Shown piece after piece: positions 51,261-59,889 of a stretch of 64,000 nt of DNA (its first letter is position 1; every line of letters starts with the position of its first letter). The position numbers and the translations under genes are program-made. Where the stretch lies: contig NZ_BDBE01000051.1 in NCBI RefSeq assembly GCF_001612825.1, positions 1 through 64,000 of the forward strand, given 5' to 3'. The stretch is from Nocardia caishijiensis NBRC 108228. Lineage in GTDB: Bacteria > Actinomycetota > Actinomycetes > Mycobacteriales > Mycobacteriaceae. Under the pieces are notes generated by a model. That model saw nothing but the letters and a program-made list of their open reading frames with translations, searched no databases and was not told where the DNA came from.

Positions 51261-52118
51261 TCAGTTCGTTCGCCAGGGTGTGGTGACGAGCACGTCCGTG
51301 TCGGCGGCGGCGAGTTCGATGTCGAAGACATCGGCCAGCACCTTCGGCAGGTCCGCGGCATCGAGTTCTCGGCTTTCGCCGGTGCCGTCGGGGTATTCGG
51401 TCACCAGGGTGAGGTCGTCGAGCACGTGGTGGACATCGGGATGGAAGCGCTGCAGGAAGGGGCGCGTGGTGAACGGCGAGTGTGGCGAGGTCGACACGAA
51501 ATGGTTGCCGACCGCGAAGTCGATACGGTACTGCGGGTTCTCGGTGAAGGTGTAGCGATCGATCCAGCCGTCACGGCCGAATTGGTGCAGTACCCACAGG
51601 TCGTCGCGGTGCTCGAGCCGGAAGCGCCAGTCGCCGATCGTGAATTCGCCCGAGCTGTCGACCAGTTCGAACGGCTCGAGCGGGCCGAAGCCGAAGCCGA
51701 CATCGCAGATCCAGACCCGGCCGTCCTCGGGTGTGGTGACGCGGAGCAGGGCGTGGGTGGCGGGCCGGATCGACCCGCCCGCCAGCGAACCGTAGGTCAC
51801 CCGGCCGCTCAGACCCCGCACACCGAACCCGAACCGTTCCAGAGCCGCGGCGAAGAGGCCGACGTTCTCGTAGCAGTAGCCGCCGCGCGCGTGCCGGACC
51901 AGCTTGTGCTGCAGGGATTCCAGGTCGAGCGGGATGCCGCGGCCGAGGATGATCTCGAGATTCTCGAAGGGGACGGACGTGGTGTGGGCGCGCACCAGGG
52001 CACGCAGGGTGGCGACCGAGGCCGTGCGTGGTCCGTCGTAGCCGATCCGGGCCAGGTAGGCATCCAGATCGAGCTCCTCGCCCAGCCAGCGTGCGTCGCG
52101 TCCCGCGTCCTCGGTCAT
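51261..52118 (-). CDS. nat: Arylamine N-acetyltransferase
   Basis: A 285-residue enzyme that moves an acetyl group from acetyl-CoA to arylamines and hydrazines such as isoniazid. The catalytic triad is clear: Cys82 in R-G-G-Y-C-Y-E-N, His122 in A-T-H-A-L-L, and Asp139 in C-D-V-G-F-G. The family V-P-F-E-N-L block precedes the Cys. ATG 52118 follows AAAGAGGATG, a fair ribosome site. In mycobacteria nat is linked to cholesterol breakdown genes; that context is absent here. Confidence 0.95.
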   Translation of the reverse strand: MTEDAGRDARWLGEELDLDAYLARIGYDGPRTASVATLRALVRAHTTSVPFENLEIILGRGIPLDLESLQHKLVRHARGGYCYENVGLFAAALERFGFGVRGLSGRVTYGSLAGGSIRPATHALLRVTTPEDGRVWICDVGFGFGPLEPFELVDSSGEFTIGDWRFRLEHRDDLWVLHQFGRDGWIDRYTFTENPQYRIDFAVGNHFVSTSPHSPFTTRPFLQRFHPDVHHVLDDLTLVTEYPDGTGESRELDAADLPKVLADVFDIELAAADTDVLVTTPWRTN

Positions 52119-52265
52119 CGCATCCTCTTTCGTCGGCGTCCGCTTCGCACAACCGCAGGTCCGCACGGGTTGTTCCCAGCACGCGCACGGTCCCCGGCAC
52201 CGCTGTCGGGCAGGTGACGGGGACCGTGGCACCCGCGTGTCGGGCGCGGGTGGCGTCGGGCGAGG

Positions 52266-53255
52266 TCAGCCTAGGGCGACCTCGGAGCCGCGGTGCAGCG
52301 GCACCGGCGCGGTCTTGCTCGCGGTGTCGGCATTGATGCCCTTGGCGGCCGGATTCGCCTGCTCGAGTTGGGGTTTGCGGTCGAGCAGGGTCTTGGTGAG
52401 GACGCAGGCGAGGTTCGCGTCGAGGTCGTCGCGGACCACGAGCAGGTTGGGTACGACGACGGTCGGCACGTCGGCACTCAGGCCGTAGGTCGCGGCCGGG
52501 ATCGAACCGGCCTCGTAGACCGGGTTGGTCTCCTTCAGCTTCGGCAACGCGCCCGTGATGTCGAGGAACCTGACCTTGTCCTTCGCGGTGGTGAACAGGT
52601 CGGTGACACCGGGCGTCGGCAGGCCGCCGGACCAGAACATGGCGTCGATCGAGCCGTCCTTCAGCCCGTCGACGGTCTTGGTGAGGTCGAGACGCTGGGC
52701 GGAGATGTCGGTGTCGGGGTCGAGGCCCGAGGCCTGCAGAACACGCTGGGCGATCACCTCGGTGCCCGATTTGGGCGAGCCGGTGGAGACGCGCTTGCCA
52801 CGCAGGTCGGTGAGGGAGTTGATGCCGGCGTCGGCGCGCACGATCACCTGGGTGTAGTTGTCGTAAAGCCGGGCCAGCGCGCGGACGGGCTGGGCGCTGG
52901 TGAAGCTGCCCTTGCCCTGCACCGCGTCGGCGGCGGAGTCGGCCAGCGAGAAACCCACCTGATAGGTGCCGCCGACCACCTGCTGGATGTTCTGCACCGA
53001 GGCACCGGTCTCGGCGGCGGTGGCCTTGACCTTGCCGTCGGTGGCCGCCGAGATCTGTTCGGCGTAAGCGTTGCCGAGCGCGAAGTACACACCGGTCGCG
53101 TTGCCGGTGGCGATGCCGATCCTGGTGTCCTGCTTCACCTCACAGCTCACCTCGCCACCCGCATCGGCCGTCGGCGCGTCCTGTCTGCCGCCGCAGCCCG
53201 TGAGCAGGGCGGCGGCGGTGCTCGCCGCGACGACGATGCCAAGCGTTCTGATCAT
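52266..53255 (-). CDS. TAXI-family TRAP transporter solute-binding lipoprotein
   Basis: A 329-residue binding protein of the TAXI type. The signal ends with lipobox L-T-G-C (Cys21). Typical blocks are I-G-I-A-T-G-N-A-T-G-V-Y near the mature start, E-T-G-A-S-V-Q-N, R-V-S-T-G-S-P-K-S-G-T-E, and D-A-M-F-W-S-G-G-L-P. TAXI proteins deliver ligands such as glutamate or 2-oxoglutarate-like acids to a fused TRAP permease. That permease gene is immediately upstream (41-base gap), so the pair forms a complete TAXI-TRAP system. Confidence 0.93.
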   Translation of the reverse strand: MIRTLGIVVAASTAAALLTGCGGRQDAPTADAGGEVSCEVKQDTRIGIATGNATGVYFALGNAYAEQISAATDGKVKATAAETGASVQNIQQVVGGTYQVGFSLADSAADAVQGKGSFTSAQPVRALARLYDNYTQVIVRADAGINSLTDLRGKRVSTGSPKSGTEVIAQRVLQASGLDPDTDISAQRLDLTKTVDGLKDGSIDAMFWSGGLPTPGVTDLFTTAKDKVRFLDITGALPKLKETNPVYEAGSIPAATYGLSADVPTVVVPNLLVVRDDLDANLACVLTKTLLDRKPQLEQANPAAKGINADTASKTAPVPLHRGSEVALG

Positions 53256-53296
53256 GACGACCTCTTTCCTCGACGGCGACGCCGCCTGTTGACCGA

Positions 53297-55489
53297 TCAC
53301 GGTGTGCCCGTGGCTTTCCGATGACGCACGCGGTCGACCACCCCGGCCGCCACGGCGACGGCGAGCACTCCGAGCCCGATCGCCGTCGCCGTGGGATGCG
53401 GGTAGAGCAGGGTGAGACCGGCGGCGCCCGCGAGCACGCGCGGCACCGTCCCCACCGCGCCGACGCCGAGAATCCAGCCGCCGGTCGCGACCGCCAAGGC
53501 CGCCACCCCCACGCACGCGGCCGCACTCACCCACAGCACGTCGAGCAGCGCACCGCGACCGAGCAGGTGCTGTCCGGAGTCGGTGAGCACGAACATCAGC
53601 GGCACGAGGAACGCCGGTAGTGCGTAGCGCAACGCCGACCACATCGTCGGCATGGCCTTCGCCCCGGTGACGGCGGCGGCGCCGACAGCGGCCAGCGCGG
53701 TCGGCGGGGTCACCTCCGAGAGCACCGAGAAGTAGAAGACGAACATGGCGGCAGCGGGCGCGGCCACGTGCAGATCGAGCAGGGCGGGCCCGATGATGAC
53801 CCAGCCGATCACGAACGACGCCGTCACCGGGACCGCGAGACCGAGCAGCGACAGCGCGATCGCCGCGAGCAGCGCGGTGGTGGCGAGGACGACGGCGGGG
53901 TCGTCGGAGAGCACCGAGCCCGCCCGCACCAGCAGCGAAGCCAGTTGGGCGCCGAGGCCGGTCTTGGTTGTCATCGCGGTGATCACGCCCGCCGCGGCGC
54001 ACACGGCGACTACCGGTAGTGCCGAGCGCATGCCGAGCGAGAGCGCACGCAATGCTTCGAACACGAACCGGCCCAGAGCGTTTCGCGACCATGCGCGGTC
54101 GGCTGTCTTCGGAGCGGTGCCCGCCGTCGGATCGGTCTTCGACCCTTCAGCTGTCGACGATTCCGTGGTCGACGATGCCGGTGCCGATCCGTCGGTTGTC
54201 GATGCTTCGGTTGTCGGTGCTTCGGTCCGAGCCCGCAGCAGCCGATCCGGGATCGCCAGGATCAGGGCGAGAGCCGTCGCGTAGACGACGGCCCGGGTGG
54301 CGCTCACTCCAGCGAGCAGGAGCACCACGATGACGATCAGCGACGAGAAGTGATACCCGAAGCGCCCTAGCAGTTTCCACCATGGCGTCGGCAGCGGGCC
54401 GTCGGCAAGGTCGGCCGGTGCGCGGCCTTCGGCGTGGATGCGGCGGGCATCGATCTCCACCGACAGCAGGATGCCGAGGTAGTACAGCAGCGTCGGGATC
54501 AGGGCCCAGCCGAGTACGGTCACATACGACACGTCGAGGTACTCGGCGACGATGAACGCGGCCACCCCGAGCGTCGGCGGGGAGAGGATCGCGCCGACGC
54601 CCGCCGCGGCGAGCATGCCGCCCGCCTGCTCCGGCCGGTACCCTGCCCGTTTCAGGATCGGCCAGGTGACCGCGCCGGTGCTCACGGCCGTCGCCGTGCC
54701 CGATCCCGACACGGTGCCGAGCAGGAACCCTGATGCCACCGCCGTGCGCCCGGCCGCACTGTGCGAACGGCGGAACAGCGACACCGACAGGTCGACGAAG
54801 AACCGTGCGGCGCCGGAGAATTCGAGCACCGCGCCGTACAGGGTGAACAGCACGATGTAGCTGGCAGCCACGTCCAGCGGGGTGCCGTAGAACCCGCTGC
54901 CCGAGTTGTACAGGGCGTCGACGATCTGGTCGACGTCGAGTCCGGCGTGCGCGATGGCCCAGTTCTGCGGCAGCAACCCGCCGTAGTAGCCGTAGGCGAG
55001 GAACACCAGGCACACGATCGGCAAGATGGCACCCGTTGTGCGCCTGCACGCCTCGAGCACGAGGACCAGCAGCAGTCCGCCCATCACCACATCGAGCGGG
55101 GCGAGCATGCCCTGCCGGTCGAGGAAGGCGTTGTAACCGCCGCCCGCGTCGCCGAGGGTCAGCGGCAGAATCGGGTACAGGCACACCACCAGCGCGATCG
55201 CCGCGAGCACCCAGTCCAGCACCGACGGCGCGTCCGCGCGGTCCAGCCTGCCCCACCAGGACCGATAGCTCAGATACACCAGTGGCAACGCGACACCGAG
55301 GAACACCACGAGGTAGTACTGACTGCCCTGGGCCAGCGGGCGGAACACCTGCCAGATCGACAGCAGCGCCACCGTGAGCGCGACGAGGCCGACCAGCCTG
55401 GCCGGGAATCCGGCGAGGGTTCGTGCGGGGCGTTCCTCGTCGTCCACGCCCAGTTCAGCCGTGGTGACAACGGGTGGCGCAACGCTCAT
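53297..55489 (-). CDS. TRAP transporter fused permease (4TM/12TM)
   Basis: A 730-residue membrane protein combining small (DctQ-like, four spans) and large (DctM-like, about twelve spans) TRAP subunits, the format found with TAXI binding proteins. Large-subunit motifs include G-S-G-T-A-T-A, M-L-A-A-A-G-V-G-A-I-L-S-P-P-T and S-E-V-T-P-P-T-A-L. A Thr/Ser/Glu/Ala-rich cytoplasmic insert (about residues 423-465) is unusual. It uses an ion gradient, not ATP, to import organic acids. The binding-protein gene follows on the same strand. The ligand is not known. Confidence 0.93.
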   Translation of the reverse strand: MSVAPPVVTTAELGVDDEERPARTLAGFPARLVGLVALTVALLSIWQVFRPLAQGSQYYLVVFLGVALPLVYLSYRSWWGRLDRADAPSVLDWVLAAIALVVCLYPILPLTLGDAGGGYNAFLDRQGMLAPLDVVMGGLLLVLVLEACRRTTGAILPIVCLVFLAYGYYGGLLPQNWAIAHAGLDVDQIVDALYNSGSGFYGTPLDVAASYIVLFTLYGAVLEFSGAARFFVDLSVSLFRRSHSAAGRTAVASGFLLGTVSGSGTATAVSTGAVTWPILKRAGYRPEQAGGMLAAAGVGAILSPPTLGVAAFIVAEYLDVSYVTVLGWALIPTLLYYLGILLSVEIDARRIHAEGRAPADLADGPLPTPWWKLLGRFGYHFSSLIVIVVLLLAGVSATRAVVYATALALILAIPDRLLRARTEAPTTEASTTDGSAPASSTTESSTAEGSKTDPTAGTAPKTADRAWSRNALGRFVFEALRALSLGMRSALPVVAVCAAAGVITAMTTKTGLGAQLASLLVRAGSVLSDDPAVVLATTALLAAIALSLLGLAVPVTASFVIGWVIIGPALLDLHVAAPAAAMFVFYFSVLSEVTPPTALAAVGAAAVTGAKAMPTMWSALRYALPAFLVPLMFVLTDSGQHLLGRGALLDVLWVSAAACVGVAALAVATGGWILGVGAVGTVPRVLAGAAGLTLLYPHPTATAIGLGVLAVAVAAGVVDRVRHRKATGTP

Positions 55490-55610
55490 GTGCGGACGAT
55501 AGCAACGGGATTCGCACGTCGGAGCGAAAACGGTGACCGGACGGTCTGCACAAAATGGACACTAAGCGGACGGCCGTTTCGTGTCGGTGGGGCCGCCTAG
55601 GATTCGGCGC

Positions 55611-56783
55611 ATGCTCTCGATCGATAGCGCGCAGCGGCGTGCCCGCCTGGCGATCCGGCATCGGCTCGCTCCCTCGGCGCGGTCCACCGATCCGGTCGAC
55701 ATCGCCCGGTCGATGGTCGTGCTGCACGCCACCGATCCGGCGACGGTGTTCCTGTCGGTCGGCGCGCGCGGTATCGATCTCACCCCGGCGGATGTGGAGA
55801 AGGCGCTCTACGGCGATCGCGCCCTGCTGCGCCTGCTCGCCATGCGCCGCACCATGTTCGTCGCCCCCACCGAACTGCTGCCGGTGCTGCAGGCCTCCAC
55901 CTGCGACGCGCTGGCGCTCAAGCAGCGCCGCGCCTACGGCCGGTATCTCGAGCAGGCCGGGATCGGCGACGTGGACACCTGGTTACGCGAGGTGGAGGCC
56001 GAGACCCACGCGGCGCTCCTGGCGCGTGGCGCGGCCACCGGCGCCCAGCTGGGCAGGGACGTCCCCCGGCTGCAGACCAAGGTCGACACCGCGCCCGGCA
56101 AGTCGTATTCCAAGCCGACGAGCATCACCACCTGGGTTCTGGTGATCCTCGGCGCCGAGGGCCGCATCGTGCGCGGCCGCCCCAACGGCGGTTGGACGAG
56201 CAGTCAGTACACCTGGGCACCGGTGGAAACCTGGCTCCCCGAAGGCTTCACACCGATGTCCGCCGAACAGGCTCGCACCGAACTCGTTCGCCGGTGGCTC
56301 CACGTCTTCGGCCCGGCCCCCGTCGGCGACCTCAAATGGTGGACCGGCTGGACCACGAGCGATGTACGAAAAGCCCTGGCCCCCTTGGATATCACCGACG
56401 TCGACCTCGACGGCACCCCCGGCGTCGTCCTCACCGACGACCTCGACCCGGTGCCCACCCCCGAACCCTGGGCCGCGCTCCTGCCAGCCCTCGACCCCAC
56501 CCCCATGGGCTGGCAGTCCCGCGACTGGTTCCTCGGCCCCCACGCCGCCGCCCTCTTCGACACCAACGGCAATATCGGCCCCTCCATCTGGGCCGACGGC
56601 CGCATCGTCGGCGGATGGGCCCAACGCGCCGACGGCGAGGTGGTCACCCGCCTCCTCGAAGACGTCACCCCGGAAACCCGGAAGCTCATCGACACCGAAA
56701 TCGAGCGCACCACAACCTGGTTCGGCGATACCCGTGCCATACCCCGCTTCCGCACCCCGCTGCAACGCGAACTCACCGCCTGA
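55611..56783 (+). CDS. Winged-helix protein of the AlkZ/YcaQ (HTH_42) family
   Basis: A 390-residue protein with the layout of AlkZ/YcaQ-type DNA glycosylases. These remove bulky or cross-linked bases and act through a Q-x-Q or Q-x-D pair in the first winged helix. Here the corresponding stretch reads V-V-L-H-A-T-D-P, with His39 and Thr41, so the usual Gln pair is missing. The middle has L-R-E-V and G-A-A-T-G-A-Q-L, and the C-terminal part shows G-P-A-P-V-G-D-L and D-W-F-L-G-P-H-A. It could be an alternative glycosylase subgroup or a non-catalytic binder. ATG 55611 was chosen. It stands alone on the plus strand. Confidence 0.85.
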   Translation: MLSIDSAQRRARLAIRHRLAPSARSTDPVDIARSMVVLHATDPATVFLSVGARGIDLTPADVEKALYGDRALLRLLAMRRTMFVAPTELLPVLQASTCDALALKQRRAYGRYLEQAGIGDVDTWLREVEAETHAALLARGAATGAQLGRDVPRLQTKVDTAPGKSYSKPTSITTWVLVILGAEGRIVRGRPNGGWTSSQYTWAPVETWLPEGFTPMSAEQARTELVRRWLHVFGPAPVGDLKWWTGWTTSDVRKALAPLDITDVDLDGTPGVVLTDDLDPVPTPEPWAALLPALDPTPMGWQSRDWFLGPHAAALFDTNGNIGPSIWADGRIVGGWAQRADGEVVTRLLEDVTPETRKLIDTEIERTTTWFGDTRAIPRFRTPLQRELTA

Positions 56784-56813
56784 ATCCACATCCGCCCGGA
56801 CCAGCGGCCGAAA

Positions 56814-59090
56814 CTACCCCGTCGGTCGCAGGTGAGCGGCGATTCCCGGCACCGAAAGGATCGGATGGCCGGTCATATTGCTCAGCCCGACGATCAAGTC
56901 GGGGCCGTCGGCCATGACATAGAGCGTGGGCAGGGAACCGATGGCCGGGATCCGATGCGGGGCCCAGTCCCGCCCGTCCGCCGACAGCCACACCACAGGT
57001 CCGTCGTAATCGGTGTCGAAATGCCCACCACCGGCGGCGAACCCGCCATCGACCACGATCGGCGTCGTCATCACGTCCGTGCCCTCGGTGGTGAACACCG
57101 TCGACCAGGTGGTGCCATCGGTGGTGCGCACGACGACCGAGCCGTTTCGCGACTCGAAATGAACCAGGGTCGCACCGTTGGCCGTGGCGCAGCCGGTCGC
57201 CCGCTGCGCGTCACCGGCGAGGTCACCGAATTCCACGGCTCGCCAGCCGGATTCGCTGTGCCGCCAAGCCAACGGCTTCGACGTCGTCGGGTCCGTTTCG
57301 TTGTGTCCCACGACCAGCGGACTTCCGTCCGGCAGCTCGCACGCGGCCACCGCCGCGGAGTTTCGGTCGTGGTCGACCAGCGGCTCGGCCACCGGCACCC
57401 ACGTGCGCCCGTCGGCGGAGGTCCACACCGCGGCGTGGGTGAATCGATCGATGGCCCTCTCCGGTGAGGTCGAGCCTGCGGCGAACCATCGGCCACCGAT
57501 CTTCCCGACGTCGTGGATCGCCATCGCGCCCGGTGCCGTGAACGCCGGAATCGCTTCCCAGGGGCCGGTCGGCGTGGCTCGGTACCAGCCGACCATGTCG
57601 ACCGTCGAGCCCGACAGGTCGTATTCGAACGCCACCGTCTCGCCGCCGACCGTCATCGCGACCGCGCTGCCCGCCCCGCTCTCGCTGCGGGGTTCCCACG
57701 CGACGGCACGGGCCACTCCCTGCTGTATCCGCACCGCCGAACCCTCGTTGCGCAACCAATAGTCCTGTCGCGCTTCATCGACCGTCAGGACCGCACGCGT
57801 CGCTCGCACCAGTCCCCGACCCGGGTCGACCGGACCGACCCATCGCGGGTAGGGATCGAACTCGCCGAGAATCTGATCACTGTGCCAGCCGTTCGGCTCG
57901 GTCGCGATGCCCGCTCGGAGGAAACCTGAACCGCCGGTCACGACCGCGGTCCTGGCCGCGTCCAGCGGGACGGCGGCGCCGTGGGGGACCACGGCGGGCG
58001 AGGCCGCCGCGATACCGACGACTCGCCAGTCCCCCGCGACCGAGCGGCGGTAGGTCGCCGTGGACACGGCACCGGAAGCCGAGGCCGTCACCGCGACCTC
58101 CCCGCCCGAGGCGCTCGGATTTCCCAACCACTGCTCTTTGCCGGTCAGTCGATAGTCGACGGGCAGCGGCGGCACCGTCTCGGGTTCCCAGTTCGCTCCG
58201 TCCCGGCTGTGCCATGCCGCGGGCGCGCTCTGTCCGCTCGCCGGGTCGGTGACCACCGAGCCCGTCGCGACATACTCCGTTCCGGTGAACACCAGGCCCT
58301 TGACCGCGTTCCTCCCCTCGGTGACCGGGGTAGGCGCACTCCACGTGGCGCCACCGTCGCTCGACCGATAGGCGACGTGGTCGCCCACCGCGTCCCGTGC
58401 GCTCGGCGTGGCGAGGAGCACCAGATCCGAACCGTTCGACACGAGCATCGTCGGCTTCAACAACGATCCCGGCGCGAGCGCGGGCAGACCGATCGACGCG
58501 GCCCGACCGTCGGTGTACACACGGCGCCCGGCGGCGGCCCCCTGCTCGTCGACCCCGATCAGCACCACCCGATCGTCGCCGAGGATCTCGGCGCTCACCG
58601 CGGTCGAGTAGCGGCCCGCGAAGTCGTCGGAGAGCGCGAGCTCCGACCAGTGCTCGCGATCGGTCGAGATTCGTAGGCGTATCCGCAATCGACCGTTCTC
58701 CGAGACCCGAACGGACGAGAACCCCAGCGCCGCGTTGGCTCGCACCGCGTGGTTGGCCAAACTCCCCGAAACCGGGATATCGACTGTCCGCCACGATGTC
58801 CCGTCATCGGAGATCCATGAGGTCGGGACCGTCGAACCGTCGGGTTCGGTACGAATACCGCCAACCAGCAACGGCGCCCCTTGTCCTCCCGGGTACATCG
58901 CGCCGACAAAGACCTGGGGTTTGGTCGGCAGGAGGACATCGGGAACCGGAACCTCCCGCGTGTCCAAGATCGGCAACGCCGTCGACACCTCCCCGGGCGC
59001 CCCACCACACCCACCGACGACCGCCATCGTCACCATTCCGATCACGATCGCCCGCACAGTCGCTACTGCCCTCACCGAAGACCTCCCCAT
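56814..59090 (-). CDS. Large beta-propeller-like lipoprotein
   Basis: A 758-residue exported protein. The N-terminus M-G-R-S-S-V-R-A is followed by a hydrophobic core and lipobox V-V-G-G-C (Cys27), so it is a lipoprotein. The rest shows recurring S-x-D-G-x-x-W segments (S-D-D-G-T-S-W, S-S-D-G-G-A-T-W, S-R-D-G-A-N-W, S-A-D-G-R-T-W, T-D-G-T-T-W, S-A-D-G-R-D-W), the Asp-box motif of sialidase-like beta-propellers. Two propellers are plausible at this length. No catalytic Arg triad was identified, so a binding or scaffold role is more likely than sialidase. ATG 59090 was chosen; upstream starts add residues that are not signal-like. Confidence 0.85.
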   Translation of the reverse strand: MGRSSVRAVATVRAIVIGMVTMAVVGGCGGAPGEVSTALPILDTREVPVPDVLLPTKPQVFVGAMYPGGQGAPLLVGGIRTEPDGSTVPTSWISDDGTSWRTVDIPVSGSLANHAVRANAALGFSSVRVSENGRLRIRLRISTDREHWSELALSDDFAGRYSTAVSAEILGDDRVVLIGVDEQGAAAGRRVYTDGRAASIGLPALAPGSLLKPTMLVSNGSDLVLLATPSARDAVGDHVAYRSSDGGATWSAPTPVTEGRNAVKGLVFTGTEYVATGSVVTDPASGQSAPAAWHSRDGANWEPETVPPLPVDYRLTGKEQWLGNPSASGGEVAVTASASGAVSTATYRRSVAGDWRVVGIAAASPAVVPHGAAVPLDAARTAVVTGGSGFLRAGIATEPNGWHSDQILGEFDPYPRWVGPVDPGRGLVRATRAVLTVDEARQDYWLRNEGSAVRIQQGVARAVAWEPRSESGAGSAVAMTVGGETVAFEYDLSGSTVDMVGWYRATPTGPWEAIPAFTAPGAMAIHDVGKIGGRWFAAGSTSPERAIDRFTHAAVWTSADGRTWVPVAEPLVDHDRNSAAVAACELPDGSPLVVGHNETDPTTSKPLAWRHSESGWRAVEFGDLAGDAQRATGCATANGATLVHFESRNGSVVVRTTDGTTWSTVFTTEGTDVMTTPIVVDGGFAAGGGHFDTDYDGPVVWLSADGRDWAPHRIPAIGSLPTLYVMADGPDLIVGLSNMTGHPILSVPGIAAHLRPTG

Positions 59091-59324
59091 GTCGTCACCG
59101 CTCGCTGCCCCACGCATGTACCGATGCGATTCGCCGGACAGGTGGTTCACCGCGAACCGCGCACGCGGTGAATCGCATCTACCGGAACGAGATCGGGTGC
59201 GACACACCGCAAGGGGAGGACGACTGGTGCCACGACCTCGACGAGGCGAGCGGTTCGTCGGCTACACGATCAAGTCCGCGCCCTTCGAACGATGAATCCA
59301 ACCGAATGAGGACGAACCTCCATC

Positions 59325-59597
59325 ATGGCGAATGACACCGAATCGATAATTCAGCGGATAAATGAGGAACTCGCAACCATGCAAGGGTCGGCGATCTCGA
59401 AAGACGGCAGCGTGAATGTCACGACCGATGCCGCCGGACGAATCGTCGACCTCTGGATTGCGGACTGGGCGATGGAGGTGCACGGCGCAGCGCGCCTTGC
59501 CGACATCATCATCGATAGGCACCGCGTCGCCATGTTCCAGGTGATCGACAGAGCTTCTCGCACCTTTGATTCGAAAGGGATCGGTTCACGTGAGTGA
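59325..59597 (+). CDS. YbaB/EbfC-like small protein of a type VII-type cassette
   Basis: A 90-residue protein with a YbaB/EbfC-like pattern: an N-terminal helix, then I-S-K-D-G-S-V-N-V-T-T-D-A-A-G-R-I-V-D-L, then a C-terminal helix. Such proteins are common in Nocardia and Mycobacterium next to ESX-type genes (EspL relatives), as chaperone or DNA-binding factors. The stop overlaps the next gene by eight bases. It is the first gene of a three-gene cassette with a lower GC content than its surroundings. Confidence 0.75.
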   Translation: MANDTESIIQRINEELATMQGSAISKDGSVNVTTDAAGRIVDLWIADWAMEVHGAARLADIIIDRHRVAMFQVIDRASRTFDSKGIGSRE

Positions 59598-59880
59598 CTT
59601 CATCCTCAACCCATCGGAGATGCACGCACTGTCCGGCCACCTGGGCGTCCATGCGACCATGATATCGACCCGACAACCCATCGCGAAAGACCCGAGAGAG
59701 TCCGTGCGGACCAAGATGGCCCACTCAGTTCTCGCCGAAAAAGTAGAGGACTCGCTCACGATACTCGATTCGATATTGAAATACCATGCGGGCAGACTCA
59801 CCCAGCACGGAGTATTGATCAAATCAACTGTCACCGCTTTCGAAAAAAGTGATGGCTCATGGGCGAGCGGATTCAATTAG
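59590..59880 (+). CDS. Small helical EspC/WXG100-like protein
   Basis: A 96-residue protein, mostly helical, beginning V-S-D-F-I-L-N-P-S-E-M. No signal peptide or W-x-G is present. Size, helical character and location between a YbaB-like gene and a large effector-like gene fit EspC/WXG100-type partners of type VII substrates. The family is not certain from the sequence. The GTG start overlaps the previous stop (eight bases), so the genes are coupled. A nine-base gap leads to the effector gene. Confidence 0.7.
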   Translation: MSDFILNPSEMHALSGHLGVHATMISTRQPIAKDPRESVRTKMAHSVLAEKVEDSLTILDSILKYHAGRLTQHGVLIKSTVTAFEKSDGSWASGFN

Positions 59881-59889
59881 GGAAGCGAC

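Noticed and set aside
56814..59090. Sialidase annotation for the propeller lipoprotein
   Set aside because: Asp boxes alone are not enough; the catalytic Arg, Tyr and Glu residues could not be placed.
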